18,556 nt of DNA from an uncultured Lysobacteraceae bacterium (GCA_946886995.1 CAMPJU010000003.1:1-18556), one strand, 5' to 3'; counted from the stretch's first letter, positions 6,922 to 15,039 are shown. Notes: generated by a model from the sequence alone, not told the origin. Translations and numbers: made by a program.

Positions 6922-9900
6922 GGCGGCTGCGTCCCGAGTGCGGCGACGGCATCGGCATCGCGATCCTCGAAGGCGTCGCGCAGCGGCTCCGGAAGGGCTT
7001 CGCGCATTGCCTCGAACGCTTCGCGCGCATCTTCGCTGGCGGCATCCGCTGCCTGCGTGTCGCCGGCGGCGTCATGCGCCCGTGCCGCGAGCGCCTGCAA
7101 CCGGTGGGCGCGCACGAAATCGCCTTCGCGCAGCAGCGGCGCGGCTTCACGCCACGCAGCGAGAGCGTCGGCCGGGTCCGGGTCGGTCGATGCCAGAGCT
7201 TCGCGCATCCGCCATTCCAGCCATGCCAGGCGCAGGCCGGCATGGCCAAGGCGGGCAGTCGCTTCGTCCAGGCCTGGGCCCGGTTCACCAGCGCGCGCGG
7301 CTTCCAGCGCGATCTGCAACTGCAACTGGCGCACGCCGGACGCCTCGGCCAGCTCGCGGGCCTCGCGGCGGGCCGCGGCAGCGACGGCCGCGTCGCCGGA
7401 CCGCCGGGCGACCTGTGCGCGCAACAGGCGCTCGAACGCGCGTTGTTCGGCGGATGCGTCGGCCAGCACCGGTTCCAGCGTCACCAGCACCTCGTCGGCC
7501 TGCGCATCGGCGTGGGCGGCCAGCAGTGCCTGCGCGCGCAACAGTTGCGCGTCGGCGATGCCGCGCTGGTCGTCGCGCTGGCGGAACAGGTCCTCGGCCA
7601 GCCGCGCCTGTTCGAGTGCCCGTGCCAGGTGGCCCTGCCAGAGGTCCAGCTCCGCCAGGTTGCGATGGCTGACCGCGGCCTCCTCGACCATCTGCTGCTT
7701 CTGTGCCTCCGCAAGCGAGGTTTCGAGCAGGGAGCGCGCCTGCGACCAGTGGCCGCGCGCGACCGCGAGCAGGCCGAGGTTCTGGTCGGTGCGGATCCTG
7801 CCGGTGGCGCTGCCGAGCTGCTCGTAGGCGTCGGCGGCCTGCTGCCAGTACACCTGGGCGTCGTCGTACGCGCCCAGCTGGTAGTTGGCGAACCCGATGT
7901 TGTTGAGCGCCTGGGCGGTGCCGTGCGGGTCCGCGAGCTGGCGCCAGGTCTGCAGCGCGCTGCGGTAGTGCCCGAGTGCCGCCGGGTAGTCGCCGCGCTC
8001 CTCCGCCAGCAGGCCCAGCTCGTTGTCGATCGCCGCCAGGCCATCGCGGTCGCCGAGTTCGGCGTGCAGCGCGCGCGCCTCCTCCAGGTGGTCCGCGGCC
8101 GCGTCGAACGCACCGGTCATCGCCTCGATGTTGGCCAGGTTGCGCAGGCTGGTCGCGACGCCACGGCGGTTGCCGATCGCGCGCCGCAGCTCGGCGGCCG
8201 CGCGGTACTGCTCCGCCGCATCCGCCGTCTGGCCGAGCCGGCCGTAGCCGATGCCCAGCGCGTTCAGTGTCTCGGCCTCGCCGAAGCGGTTGCCGCCGCG
8301 CTTGAACAGCACCAGCGCACGCACCAGGTGTTCATCCACCGCACGCCGCGCATCGCCGCTCAGGATCGAGAACTTGCCGAGTTCGTACCAGGTGCGCGGG
8401 TCGTTCGCATCGCGTTGGCTCAGCGCCTGGAGGCTGTCCACGGCGGCTGCGAAGTCGCCGCCGGCGCCCTGCGCGCGCGCCAGGTTGAGCGCGGCGAAGG
8501 TGTCGTCCGGCGTGGCTTCCGCGCGGGCGCGCCATGCCGCGACGGCGGCAATGGGGTCGCCTTCCAGCAGGGCGAGTTCGGCCGTGAAGCGGCGCCGCAC
8601 CTGCGCCGGGGCGTCCGCGACCAGGGATCGGGAACCTGCCTGGAGCGCCTCGTGGGCGAGGTCCTGGTCTCCGGTGGCGAGCGCAGCTTCCGCCAGCGCC
8701 AGCCATGCATCCGCATAGCCCGGCGCCGCCTGCGTCGCGTCCCGCAACCGGCGCAGGGCTTCGGGCAGGTCGCCCGCGGCGTGCGCGAGCAGGCCCGCGC
8801 CATACGCCTCCAGCGCGTCGGGGTCGGATGGCAGCCGCATGCCGCCGCCGTCGGCCGGCGGGCCCAGCGCGGAGACGACCGCCGGTGTCCGGCGCCAGGC
8901 CTCGAGTGCGCCGCCGGGGTCGTCGGCCGGCGGACCCTCGAGGGTGCGTTCGCGACCGGGGCCGTGCAGCACCGCGCTCGCGCGCCACCCTGCTTCCGAT
9001 CGTTGCAGGCGGGGAAGCAGCACGTCGCGGGCCGCGGCGAGCTCGCGCAGCGCATCCGGATCGGCGGTTGCGCCGCCGGTCGCGTCCAGTTGCCGCTGCG
9101 CCTGCAGTGTCCGCTCGCGATCGACGACCGCCAGTCCCTCGCGCGCCGCCAGGCCATCGCGCAGGTGCGCGCCCAGCGCCGCCGCGTGGGGCGCTGGCAG
9201 GGCTTCGGCCTGCAGCGGCATCACCAGCAGCCGGTCCAGGGGAGGGGACGCCGCCAGCGCGGTGTCGTTGCCACGCTGCAGCCACCACCCGGTCGCGACC
9301 GCGATGCCGATCGCGACGACGGCGACGGCCGCGATGCGTGCGTGCCGCATCGGCCATGCCTGCCGCCAGTCGCGCGGGACCTCGCGGCGGTCGATCGCCG
9401 AGACCACGGCAGCGGCATCCTGCAAGCGGTGCGCCGGCTGGGGTCGCAGCAGCCGGTCGACGAGCCGCGCCACCCACGCAGGCACTTCCGGACGGATGCT
9501 GCTGACCGGCACGGGGGTCCGCATCATCCGTTGCGCGAGGATCTCGCTGACCGTGCCGCCGGCGAAGGGCAGCTTGCCGGCCAGCATCTCGTAGAGGATC
9601 AGCCCGAGTGCGTACAGGTCGCTGCGCGCGTCGACCGACTCGCCGCGGGCCTGCTCCGGCGACAGGTAGTCCGGCGTGCCGACGACCGTGCCCGACTGGG
9701 TCATGCCGCTGGTGGCCAGCGAACGCGCGACGCCGAAGTCGCTGATGTACGCGTTGCCGCCGGCGTCGAGCAGCACGTTGGATGGCTTCAGGTCGCGGTG
9801 CACGACGCCTTTCGCATGCGCGGCGCCCAGTCCCTCGGCCAGCTGGCGCGCGATGCGCATTGCGTCCTCAACCGGAAATGCACCCTCGCGGTCGAGGCGG

Positions 9901-10262
9901 CGGTCGAGCGACTCGCCCTCCACGTAATCCATGCTGATCAACCACTGCGAATCGTGGCGCGCCAGGTCATGGATGCGCACCACGTGCGGGTTGGAGACCT
10001 GCCGTGCGAGCAGCAGTTCCTGGCGGAACCGCTCGAACGCATCGGGGCGATGCATCAGCTCCGGCCGGAGCAGCTTGAGCGCCACCGGGACGTCCAGCGC
10101 CTGGTCGGTCGCGCGGTAGACGACGCCCATGCCGCCAACACCGAGGATCGACTCGATCCGGAAGCGGTCCGCCAGGACGCTGCCCGGCGCGAAGTCGCTG
10201 TGCGCGTACAGGCCAGTCGCGGTGGCGTCGCCGGCGTCCCCTGGTGGCCCACCGCCGGCCAT
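6918..10262 (-). CDS. Transmembrane Hanks-type Ser/Thr protein kinase with long TPR C-terminus
   Basis: A 1114-residue membrane kinase. The N-terminal catalytic domain (about 34-290) has the glycine loop GVGGMGVVY (41-49), ATP-anchoring K63 in VALKLL, catalytic loop HRDLKPSN (155-162), DFG (175-177) and SPE in place of APE (201-203), so it should be active. A single membrane segment (about 308-328) separates it from a C-terminal half starting with an alpha/beta segment (RLLVMPLQ, about 344-390, reminiscent of FlgO/TolB-N-like modules) and continuing as about 600 residues of tetratricopeptide-like helical pairs. With the kinase in the cytosol, the TPR part should face the periplasm. The ATG at 10260-10262 overlaps the FHA-GAF stop as ATGA; it is preferred to a longer upstream frame that would run through the FHA-GAF gene. 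Its own stop overlaps the histidine kinase start. Substrates and ligand unknown; the neighbouring FHA protein is a likely phosphothreonine reader. Confidence 0.93.
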   Translation of the reverse strand: MAGGGPPGDAGDATATGLYAHSDFAPGSVLADRFRIESILGVGGMGVVYRATDQALDVPVALKLLRPELMHRPDAFERFRQELLLARQVSNPHVVRIHDLARHDSQWLISMDYVEGESLDRRLDREGAFPVEDAMRIARQLAEGLGAAHAKGVVHRDLKPSNVLLDAGGNAYISDFGVARSLATSGMTQSGTVVGTPDYLSPEQARGESVDARSDLYALGLILYEMLAGKLPFAGGTVSEILAQRMMRTPVPVSSIRPEVPAWVARLVDRLLRPQPAHRLQDAAAVVSAIDRREVPRDWRQAWPMRHARIAAVAVVAIGIAVATGWWLQRGNDTALAASPPLDRLLVMPLQAEALPAPHAAALGAHLRDGLAAREGLAVVDRERTLQAQRQLDATGGATADPDALRELAAARDVLLPRLQRSEAGWRASAVLHGPGRERTLEGPPADDPGGALEAWRRTPAVVSALGPPADGGGMRLPSDPDALEAYGAGLLAHAAGDLPEALRRLRDATQAAPGYADAWLALAEAALATGDQDLAHEALQAGSRSLVADAPAQVRRRFTAELALLEGDPIAAVAAWRARAEATPDDTFAALNLARAQGAGGDFAAAVDSLQALSQRDANDPRTWYELGKFSILSGDARRAVDEHLVRALVLFKRGGNRFGEAETLNALGIGYGRLGQTADAAEQYRAAAELRRAIGNRRGVATSLRNLANIEAMTGAFDAAADHLEEARALHAELGDRDGLAAIDNELGLLAEERGDYPAALGHYRSALQTWRQLADPHGTAQALNNIGFANYQLGAYDDAQVYWQQAADAYEQLGSATGRIRTDQNLGLLAVARGHWSQARSLLETSLAEAQKQQMVEEAAVSHRNLAELDLWQGHLARALEQARLAEDLFRQRDDQRGIADAQLLRAQALLAAHADAQADEVLVTLEPVLADASAEQRAFERLLRAQVARRSGDAAVAAAARREARELAEASGVRQLQLQIALEAARAGEPGPGLDEATARLGHAGLRLAWLEWRMREALASTDPDPADALAAWREAAPLLREGDFVRAHRLQALAARAHDAAGDTQAADAASEDAREAFEAMREALPEPLRDAFEDRDADAVAALGTQPP

Positions 10263-11200
10263 CACGCCGCTCCGCGTGCCGGCTCGGCGCTTCCGTGCGC
10301 AGCGACGATCCCGTCCCAGTCGGTCACGTCGCGGGCAGGTCGCGGCGTCTGCGCGGCGAGCAGCGCACTGGTGCGCTGCGCCGCGATCCACACGGCGGCA
10401 CCCTCGACGAACGCGCCGAGCAGTTCGAGGTCGAGGGTGGTGATCGCCGGTCCGGGGCGGACGCGGTCGGCGTAGATCGCGCCGAACGCGCGCCCACCGT
10501 CCAGCAACGGCAGGCAGACCAGCGCGCTGATGCCCGCCGCGACCACCGAATCCCGCTCCGACAGCCAGGATTCGCGGCCGATGTCGTTGACGACGACCGG
10601 TCGGCCCTGCTCCAGCGAACGCCGCACGGCGCCGACGCTGCCGGCGAACTCGCTGGCGCGCAGGCGCGTGGTGTCCAGTTCACGGCTGGCGCGCACCTGC
10701 AGGCCGTCGCCCTTGTCCAGCAGCACGAAACCGCGTTCGCACTGCGCCAGTTCCAGCACCGAGCGCAGGCTGTCGTCCAGCAGGGCCTGGGCGGACGTGC
10801 CGTCGCTGTCCTCCTGGCGGGTGAGGCGTTCGATCCGTGCGGTCCGCGCGGTGACCACGGCGCGGCGCGCGGCCTGGCCGGCGGCTTCGGCCGCGGCCTG
10901 CTCGTCGGTCAGCGGTGCGAATTCGCAGTACACGTCGCCGAAGCGCAACCAGCATTCGCGAGCGAGCGTGGCTTCGCCCACCTTGCCGCCATCGACGAAG
11001 CTGCCGTTCTTGCTGCGCAGGTCGCGCAGCCGCCATGCACCGTCGCCGAACTCGAGCTCGGCATGCTCGCGGGACACGGAGGGGTGGTCGAGCCGGAGGC
11101 CTGCGTCGGCGGCACGGCCGATGCGGAGCGCCCCGCCTGCCGGTGGTCGGCAGACGATGGCGGCGCTGTCGGGTGGATACGCGATCAGTCGCGCCTGCAT
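10262..11200 (-). CDS. FHA-GAF domain signalling protein
   Basis: A 312-residue cytoplasmic protein. The N-terminal forkhead-associated domain (about 5-95) has the phosphothreonine-binding signature GR (28-29), SxxH (SREH, 43-46) and NG (65-66, in SKNGSFVDG). A helical linker (about 98-135) leads to a GAF domain (about 135-285) with ERGFVLL and the closing CLPLLDGGRAFGAIYADR typical of GAF domains. FHA domains bind phosphothreonine peptides, and genes for them often neighbour Hanks-type kinases, here with an ATGA overlap to the kinase. Its GAF ligand is unknown; no output domain is present, so it may act as an adaptor joining the Ser/Thr kinase to the two-component pair (inference). First gene of the operon. 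No Shine-Dalgarno is apparent; a 9-bp inverted repeat directly precedes the ATG. Confidence 0.93.
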   Translation of the reverse strand: MQARLIAYPPDSAAIVCRPPAGGALRIGRAADAGLRLDHPSVSREHAELEFGDGAWRLRDLRSKNGSFVDGGKVGEATLARECWLRFGDVYCEFAPLTDEQAAAEAAGQAARRAVVTARTARIERLTRQEDSDGTSAQALLDDSLRSVLELAQCERGFVLLDKGDGLQVRASRELDTTRLRASEFAGSVGAVRRSLEQGRPVVVNDIGRESWLSERDSVVAAGISALVCLPLLDGGRAFGAIYADRVRPGPAITTLDLELLGAFVEGAAVWIAAQRTSALLAAQTPRPARDVTDWDGIVAAHGSAEPARGAA

Positions 11201-11227
11201 CCGGTCATCTTAACGCGCGATGACCGG
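11201..11227 (-). promoter_or_regulatory. Perfect 9-bp inverted repeat immediately before the FHA-GAF start
   Basis: Arms ccggtcatc (11201-11209) and gatgaccgg (11219-11227) are perfect complements around a 9-base centre ttaacgcgc. The repeat ends on the base next to the start codon. The centre and right side read TAAGAT on the minus strand, a possible -10, in which case the transcript would be almost leaderless. It could be an operator for the whole signalling operon or an RNA hairpin at the start codon. Confidence 0.45.
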
Positions 11228-11243
11228 GGCCGGACGGCCCCGG
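11224..11243 (-). terminator. GC hairpin between the exported protein gene and the signalling operon
   Basis: Arms CCGGGGCCG (11224-11232) and CGGCCCCGG (11235-11243) form a 9-bp stem with a 2-base tip (effectively a 4-base loop). It lies downstream of the exported-protein gene and upstream of the FHA-GAF gene. No T-tract follows on either strand, so an intrinsic terminator is doubtful; it overlaps the inverted repeat at 11201-11227 by four bases, and the two folds could be alternatives. Confidence 0.3.
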
Positions 11244-11275
11244 CCGCAGGGACCGGGGGCGCGGAGCGGGTGCGG

Positions 11276-12181
11276 TTACTGCCCGAAGTCGCGCAGGTAT
11301 TCGACGCTGAACTTGAGCGTGGCGGCACCGGACACCAGTTCGCCGGCGTGGTTCTGGGTCGACCCGCCGGGCTGCCACGTGGCGTCGAGCTGGTTGCCGG
11401 CGCGGGTAGCGGCGCGCGCCCTGAACAGGTCGAGTGCGGTGGTCGCGCTGGCGTAGTCCTCGCTGTCCACCGCAGCCTCCACGGTGTCGAGGTAGCCGTC
11501 GAAGGCCGGCCGTTCGCCCGCGGGAAGCAGGTCGATGCGCTCGCGCAGCCAGTCCACCTTGTCGGCGATCACCGCCCCGGTCTCGCGCAGGTCGGCCAGG
11601 ACCAGGAACTGCGAGAAGCCACCGGTCGTGCCGCGCGCGCGGACGCTGCCGGACGCGATTTCGTCGGTGATGTCACGGAACTCGCCACCGACGGGGGCCT
11701 TGAAGAGGCGGTACGAACTGCCGGTCGTGTACGACAGCAGGTGCGTGTGGATCTCGACCCGGACCGTCCGGTCGAACGACAGCCCGCCGTTCGCGGGCGG
11801 CTCGATCGTCACGAGCAGGGGCAGGGCGCCGGACAACTGGTTGAGCTCCGGGTCGGGCAGCCGATCGAGCAGTGCCGATGCGCTGGGGTTCAGCAGTTGG
11901 GCCGTCACCCCGAGGCTGGCCGGCGACAGCCCGCTGGCATCGTCGAAGCTCAGCGTCAGGTCCGCCAGCGAAAGCGCCCCGAGTTTCACCTCGACGGTGG
12001 CGGAGTCGCCCGATGCGGCCACGGTCACCGGCACGACCTGCGGCACCAGCTGCGGCAGCGACTGCGCGCGGGCCAGCCCGGTGGCGACCAGGGCGCCGGC
12101 GCCGAGCAGGAGGAGGGCGGCGAGCATGAGCGCCCGGTTGCGGGCGCGCACCTGGACCTTGGCGTGGGTTGGGTTCGACAT
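11276..12181 (-). CDS. Exported protein of unknown function, beta domain plus helical C-terminus
   Basis: A 301-residue protein with an N-terminal export signal: basic n-region (KVQVRARNR), hydrophobic core around MLAALLLLGAGALVATG and cleavage near ARA/QS (residue 39). The mature part begins with a probable beta-sandwich (about 45-210, ending TTGGFSQFLVLADLR), then a helical segment (about 215-275) with 'AVDSEDYASATTALDLF', a pattern seen in small helical modules of surface proteins. I do not recognise a catalytic motif. From memory it may belong to a Xanthomonadales family catalogued as DUF6689, unverified. GGAG at 12188-12191, 6 bases before the ATG, decides the start; an upstream ATG at 12232 has no such site. 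It is divergent from S8-B, suggesting a shared control region and possibly a joint role. Confidence 0.8.
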   Translation of the reverse strand: MSNPTHAKVQVRARNRALMLAALLLLGAGALVATGLARAQSLPQLVPQVVPVTVAASGDSATVEVKLGALSLADLTLSFDDASGLSPASLGVTAQLLNPSASALLDRLPDPELNQLSGALPLLVTIEPPANGGLSFDRTVRVEIHTHLLSYTTGSSYRLFKAPVGGEFRDITDEIASGSVRARGTTGGFSQFLVLADLRETGAVIADKVDWLRERIDLLPAGERPAFDGYLDTVEAAVDSEDYASATTALDLFRARAATRAGNQLDATWQPGGSTQNHAGELVSGAATLKFSVEYLRDFGQ

Positions 12182-12295
12182 GTGCGGCTCCGCGTGCCGT
12201 GGCGACGGGTGGATGTCGACAATCATGAACATCCGGGGGGTCGACCCGGCGTGAATGCGCCGGACGCACCGACCCTAGCCGAACCGGTGCAGGTT

Positions 12296-12321
12296 GTATC
12301 TCGGGGAAATCCCTCAGTCGT
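12296..12321 (+). promoter_or_regulatory. Candidate control element upstream of S8-B
   Basis: The gene-sense strand reads GTATCTC, GGGGAAATCCC, then TCAGTCGT. On the other strand CTGAGGG-4-CCCCGAG is an imperfect inverted repeat with 5 of 7 arm positions matched. It shares GTAY, a C-run and CAGTCGT with the element before S8-A. It could also serve the divergent exported-protein gene. Confidence 0.25.
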
Positions 12322-12474
12322 CGCGCCACCGCTCCGATGTGAAGCGCGTGTGTGTCGTGCGCCACCTTCCGGGGGTTTTCACCCATCGCGCGTGGGGGCT
12401 GTCCCGGATGGAGCGGGCGAGGGCGGCGGCGGAGGATCGATCCAAGCCCGCACCTCCCGACGCCGGGCATCGAT

Positions 12475-12478
12475 GGAG
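12475..12478 (+). promoter_or_regulatory. Ribosome binding site deciding the S8-B start
   Basis: GGAG lies 6 bases before the ATG at 12485. An in-frame ATG at 12473 overlaps this site and lacks one of its own, so 12485 is the preferred start. Confidence 0.7.
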
Positions 12479-12484
12479 CCCCCC

Positions 12485-14980
12485 ATGTCCAGCAAGACGA
12501 CGTCCCGCCTGAAGTCCCGCACCTTCCGCGTCTGCGCCATCGCCGCCGGCCTGATGGCCAGTGGGGTGTCGCTTGCCGATGCCCATCTCGACCCTGCGTT
12601 GCTGACGAAGATGACCGCCGCGCTGCCGACCGACCAGCTGCAGGTGGTGGTCAGCTTCGAGCAGTCCGGCCCGGTCACCTCCGCCCAGCGCGGCGCCCTG
12701 CAAGCGCTCGGCATCGACCGCGGCATCACCATGCGGACGCTGCCGATCGCGGGCGCGCTGGCCACGCCCGCCGAGATCCGCGCGCTGGCGCAGCGCGAAG
12801 ACGTCGCGTCGATCTACTTCAACGCGCCGCTGCGCTACTTCAACAAGGAAGCCAACCAGATGTCCGGCGTCGAGCGCGCCGTGACCCATCCGGGCGACTT
12901 CAACCGCGCGATTCCCTTCAGCGGCGCCGGCGTCACCGTGCTCGTGAACGACTCGGGCGTGGACGGCACGCACGACGACATCAAGTTCGGCGACCACCTG
13001 GTGCAGAACACGCAGGGCGTGACCAACCTGGCGGCGGTCGACTCGATGCTGCCGATCACGTACCTGGAAGGCATTCCGAACACCGACTGGGGTTCGGGCC
13101 ACGGCACGCACTGCGCCGGCACCATCGGCGGTACGGGCGCGAAATCCAACGGCCTGTACCGCGGCGTCGCCCCGGGCGCGGACCTGGTCGGCTACGGGTC
13201 CGGCGCAGTGCTCCTGATCCTCGACGCGGTCGGTGGCCTGGACTACGCGGCCACCAACCAGTTCAGCTATGACAACCCGATCCGCGTGACCAGCAATTCC
13301 TGGGGCAGCTCGGGTCCGTTCGACCCGATGAACCCGGTCAACATCGCCACCTACGAGCTGTACAAGCGCGGCATCGTCAGCGTGTTCGCCGCCGGCAACG
13401 ACGGCCCGGGCGAGGACACGCACAACCCGTACGCGCAGGCGCCGTGGGTGGTCTCGGTGGGCGCGAGCGAGAAGGATTCCGTGCTGACCTCGTTCTCGTC
13501 GCGCGGCAAGCGCGGCGAGATGGGCACGTTCACCATGCCCGACGGACGCGAGTGGACCTACTTCAACCAGCCGACCATCGTCGCCAATGGCGTGGACATC
13601 GTGTCCACCCGCACGCTCACCGGGGCCTTGCCGGCGACCGCCGCCGAGCAGGACGCGAACGGCATCGCGCCCGCGCACCTGCCGTTCTACTCGCACATGA
13701 GCGGCACCTCGATGGCGACGCCACACGTGGCCGGCATCGTGGCGCTGATGCTCGAGGCCAATCCGCACCTCAACCCCGCGCAGGTCAAGGACATCCTGGA
13801 GCGCACGGCCACCAACCTGACCGGGCGGCTGGCCTGGGAGGCCGGCGCCGGCCACGTCAACGCGTACGCCGCGCTGGCCGAGGCCAGCGGCATGCGCAAC
13901 GACTTCGGTGGCACGGTCAACACGCTCCGCGAGTTCAACAGCAATGCGCTGCTGTCCCCCGGCGGCGACCCGGTGCCGTTCTCGATCCTGTTCACGCCGG
14001 TGGGCGAGGTCGAGGACGTGACCTTCGAAGTCGGTCCGGAAGTTGCCTGGGTCGCGGCCCGCGCCACGGTGGACAACACGATCGCGGTCGTCCTGACCGA
14101 TCCGGATGGCGTCCAGTACGGGTCCGCGATCTCCCTCCCGGCAATCGGCAGCACCGTCGTTGCCGGCGGCCCCGGCAAGGCCGGTACCTGGAAGGTGACC
14201 GTCCGCGGCATCGGCTCGGTGTCCGGTGTCGCGCTGGATCCCCTCGGGGCCACCAATGGCTACGCCGCTCCCGGCTACGTGGATGGCCAGGTGACCTTCC
14301 TCAACAGCGGCGGCTACACCGGCCTCGACGACATCGGCGGTCACGCGGCGGAGAAGGCGATCGAACATGCCGTCGCTTACCGGCTCGTCGACGGCTATTC
14401 GGACCGCAAGTTCCGCCCGGACCAGCACATCCGTCGCCGCGAGCTGGCGCAGTACCTGCTGATGGGCAGCACCATCCGCCAGCAGCTGCCGCTGGACGGC
14501 ACGCCGAGCTTCACCGACCTCGACGTCGACAGCCCGTACTACGCCTATGCCGAATCGGCGGTCGCCGGCGGCGCGCCGCTGCGTGACCTGGCGCAGGACG
14601 ACGCCGGCGTGATGGGCCTGTACAACGGCCAGTTCCGCCCGAACGATCCGGTCACCCGGGCGAGCCTGGCGTATTCGCTGGTGCAGGCGCTCGGCATGCA
14701 GGACCAGGCCGTGGCGTTCTCCGGCGACCTGACCGTGTTCCACGACGGGCAGCGCATCCCGCTTGACGATGCCGGCCAGATCCCGGCCGCGTTGCGCGGC
14801 TACGTGCAGCTGGCGCTGGACATGGGCCTGCTCAACGCGCGCTTCAGCCTGACGCAGGGACCGTTCGACCTGTCGCCGACGCTGCACGCGCGCTTCGACC
14901 CGACCGAGCGCGTGACCCGCGGCGGCTGGTCGGTCGCGGCCGGCCGCTTCATGACGCAGTACCAGGTGGCGCAGGACTGA
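12485..14980 (+). CDS. Secreted S8 (subtilisin-family) peptidase with three SLH repeats (S8-B)
   Basis: An 831-residue exported serine protease and paralog of S8-A. Order: signal peptide (1-33, basic n-region SRLKSR, cut near SLADA); propeptide-like region (about 50-118, with RTLPIAGALATPAE almost as in S8-A); S8 domain with D156 in VLVNDSGVDGTH, H206 in GSGHGTHCAG, oxyanion N305 in FAAGNDGPG and nucleophile S409 in MSGTSMATPH; beta-sandwich linker (about 475-605); SLH 1 (about 608-664, RLVDGYSDRKFRPDQHIRRRE), SLH 2 (about 674-737, FRPNDPVTRASLAYSL) and SLH 3 (about 766-822). It lacks the PPC-like domain present in S8-A. Full triad, so likely active outside the cytoplasm. The SLH repeats may bind cell-wall or surface polysaccharide (family knowledge). 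Single-gene transcript ending at the terminator at 15040; convergent with the cell-wall operon. Confidence 0.94.
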   Translation: MSSKTTSRLKSRTFRVCAIAAGLMASGVSLADAHLDPALLTKMTAALPTDQLQVVVSFEQSGPVTSAQRGALQALGIDRGITMRTLPIAGALATPAEIRALAQREDVASIYFNAPLRYFNKEANQMSGVERAVTHPGDFNRAIPFSGAGVTVLVNDSGVDGTHDDIKFGDHLVQNTQGVTNLAAVDSMLPITYLEGIPNTDWGSGHGTHCAGTIGGTGAKSNGLYRGVAPGADLVGYGSGAVLLILDAVGGLDYAATNQFSYDNPIRVTSNSWGSSGPFDPMNPVNIATYELYKRGIVSVFAAGNDGPGEDTHNPYAQAPWVVSVGASEKDSVLTSFSSRGKRGEMGTFTMPDGREWTYFNQPTIVANGVDIVSTRTLTGALPATAAEQDANGIAPAHLPFYSHMSGTSMATPHVAGIVALMLEANPHLNPAQVKDILERTATNLTGRLAWEAGAGHVNAYAALAEASGMRNDFGGTVNTLREFNSNALLSPGGDPVPFSILFTPVGEVEDVTFEVGPEVAWVAARATVDNTIAVVLTDPDGVQYGSAISLPAIGSTVVAGGPGKAGTWKVTVRGIGSVSGVALDPLGATNGYAAPGYVDGQVTFLNSGGYTGLDDIGGHAAEKAIEHAVAYRLVDGYSDRKFRPDQHIRRRELAQYLLMGSTIRQQLPLDGTPSFTDLDVDSPYYAYAESAVAGGAPLRDLAQDDAGVMGLYNGQFRPNDPVTRASLAYSLVQALGMQDQAVAFSGDLTVFHDGQRIPLDDAGQIPAALRGYVQLALDMGLLNARFSLTQGPFDLSPTLHARFDPTERVTRGGWSVAAGRFMTQYQVAQD

Positions 14981-15039
14981 CCGCCTGCAGCGAGTCCCCG
15001 GCGGCGCGCGCCTCCCCTGTCGCGCGCCATCGGTAGCGA

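Larger units (their letters stand above)
12182..12484. promoter_or_regulatory. Divergent intergenic region between the exported protein gene and S8-B
   Basis: These 303 bases hold no convincing gene. They should carry promoters for both neighbours. Visible items are a 6-bp hairpin (CCGGCG 12246-12251, CGCCGG 12258-12263), a palindrome-like GGGGAAATCCC at 12303-12313 in the middle of a TGTATC/CAGTCGT context, and a purine-rich GGCGGCGGCGGAGG stretch at about 12424-12437. No clear -35/-10 pair is recognisable for either direction. Confidence 0.5.

Noticed and set aside
6900..10475. A 1191-codon plus-strand frame opposite the Ser/Thr kinase
   Set aside because: Mirror frame of a gene with full kinase motifs; its Arg/Gln/Val-rich translation shows no domain.
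12422..12440. GGCGGCGGCGGAGG run as a possible repeat or ribosome binding site
   Set aside because: Too far from the S8-B start and explained by the base composition.
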